Source: Arsenicicoccus cauae (GTDB taxonomy: Bacteria; Actinomycetota; Actinomycetes; Actinomycetales; Dermatophilaceae). From it: DNA of 64,000 nt. Location: contig NZ_WLVL01000057.1 in assembly GCF_009707125.1 (NCBI RefSeq), forward strand, positions 18,567 to 82,566, read 5' to 3'. The position numbers and the translations under genes are program-made. The notes beneath the pieces were generated by a model. The model ran no database searches and was not told the DNA's origin. It saw only the letters and a program-made list of their open reading frames with translations. This document shows, one piece after another, positions 63,629 to 64,000 of this stretch. Within the stretch, counting starts at the first letter, position 1. Each line of letters begins with the position of its first letter.

Positions 63629-63768
63629 CCCGGCACGTCGCGCCCACTCCCCCCACGCCACCCCGCCGGCCCGGCACCTCGCGCCTGCGTCGCCCCGCCG
63701 GCCCGGCCCGCGGGCGGGTAGCGCCAAAAAATGACCCGGCGGGGCTCGAACCGTCGCATCACCGCGGG

Positions 63769-63833
63769 TTTGATCGTTCAGCCTGACCCGACGGGTCACT
63801 TCTGGTCGGCGGGTGGGGTCGGGCCGCCACCGA
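63769..63833. repeat. 65-bp direct repeat, copy 2
   Basis: Second copy, 205 bp from the first. The 470 bp from 63421 to 63892 hold no gene I can support; short frames there are set by the repeat and by GC bias. Confidence 0.85.
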
Positions 63834-63892
63834 AGCGGGCAGGGAGGGCCGGCGTCACGTCGCGGGGCAGTGTCCGACGCTCCTATGGTTCG

Positions 63893-64000
63893 TCAAGGGG
63901 TGGTGGGGCCTGATTCGAGGGTTCGGTAGAGGTCTCGGATGACGTAGCGCTTGAGGCAGCGGCGGATCTCGCGTGGGGTCTTGCCTTCGGCGGTGCGGCG
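63893..64000 (-). mobile_element. 3-prime end of an IS110-type transposase gene
   Basis: The minus strand encodes RRTAEGKTPREIRRCLKR then YVIRDLYRTLESGPTTP and TGA (stop at 63893-63895). The pattern REIRRCLKRY followed by R.LYR is characteristic of the C terminus of IS110-family DEDD/serine recombinases in actinobacteria. Only 35 residues are inside the window; the gene continues beyond its right edge, so whether the element is intact cannot be told. Confidence 0.75.

Noticed and set aside
63735..63765. CTCGAACC motif resembling a reverse-strand tRNA T-loop or att site
   Set aside because: The flanking bases do not form a T stem and no tRNA body is present; it lies in the repeat stretch and varies between copies.

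Overview
The window is high-GC actinobacterial chromosome. The mycothiol gene mshB, the paired helicase-nucleases AdnA/AdnB, an MoeZ-type E1/rhodanese fusion, small actinobacterial families (DUF3107, DUF3117) and gene order shared with mycobacteria all point to Actinobacteria. Overall style (many GTG starts, many probable leaderless genes, intergenic repeat families) fits Micrococcales, plausibly near Intrasporangiaceae/Ornithinimicrobiaceae; the genus is an inference.

Region 1 (1-12.3 kb): a block syntenic with M. tuberculosis Rv3201c-Rv3211: adnB, adnA, an alkyltransferase-like gene, moeZ, a TetR regulator, DUF3107, a GlsB-type stress membrane protein, a ferritin-like protein and the DEAD-box helicase rhlE. 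Region 2 (12.4-24.7 kb): BCCT osmolyte transporter, RecB-family Fe-S nuclease, PHP phosphoesterase, two-domain MaoC hydratase, ThrE-like exporter, Xaa-Pro aminopeptidase, YflT-like stress protein, acyl-CoA dehydrogenase, RIO-family kinase and L,D-transpeptidase. Region 3 (24.7-31.2 kb): MgtE-N/CBS protein, DUF1003, mrp, tatB, sigE, O-methyltransferase, DUF3117 and an enoyl-CoA hydratase. This resembles the mycobacterial sigE-tatB-mrp neighbourhood, but the anti-sigma gene rseA and protease gene htrA are absent between sigE and tatB.

Region 4 (31.2-40 kb): PIG-V-like mannosyltransferase, DivIVA-like protein, LOG hydrolase, and three enzymes of the succinylase branch of lysine/diaminopimelate synthesis (dapE, dapD, dapC), with gltA and a 7Fe ferredoxin. 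Region 5 (40-43.6 kb): an apparently inserted segment with looser codon use: a short SRPBCC-like protein coupled to a formaldehyde-dehydrogenase-type zinc enzyme, a frameshifted aldo/keto reductase remnant and an LtrA-family membrane protein. Region 6 (43.6-48.3 kb): vanW, flavin reductase, mshB, ppk2, then a 77-bp tandem repeat that includes the end of ppk2. Region 7 (48.3-54.4 kb): a complete oligopeptide ABC transporter in the order oppC-oppA-oppB-oppD-oppF. Region 8 (54.5-64 kb): typA, Nudix hydrolase, pterin dehydratase, a divergent membrane pyrophosphatase, MFS exporter, zinc alcohol dehydrogenase, GNAT, a repeat-rich stretch and the 3-prime end of an IS110-type transposase cut by the window edge.

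Many genes have a TANNNT-like hexamer 6-8 nt before the start codon, the layout expected for leaderless mRNAs. Several intergenic hairpins are strong, and three of them share CGTATG/CATACG base arms. No tRNA, rRNA, CRISPR array or complete mobile element was recognised.
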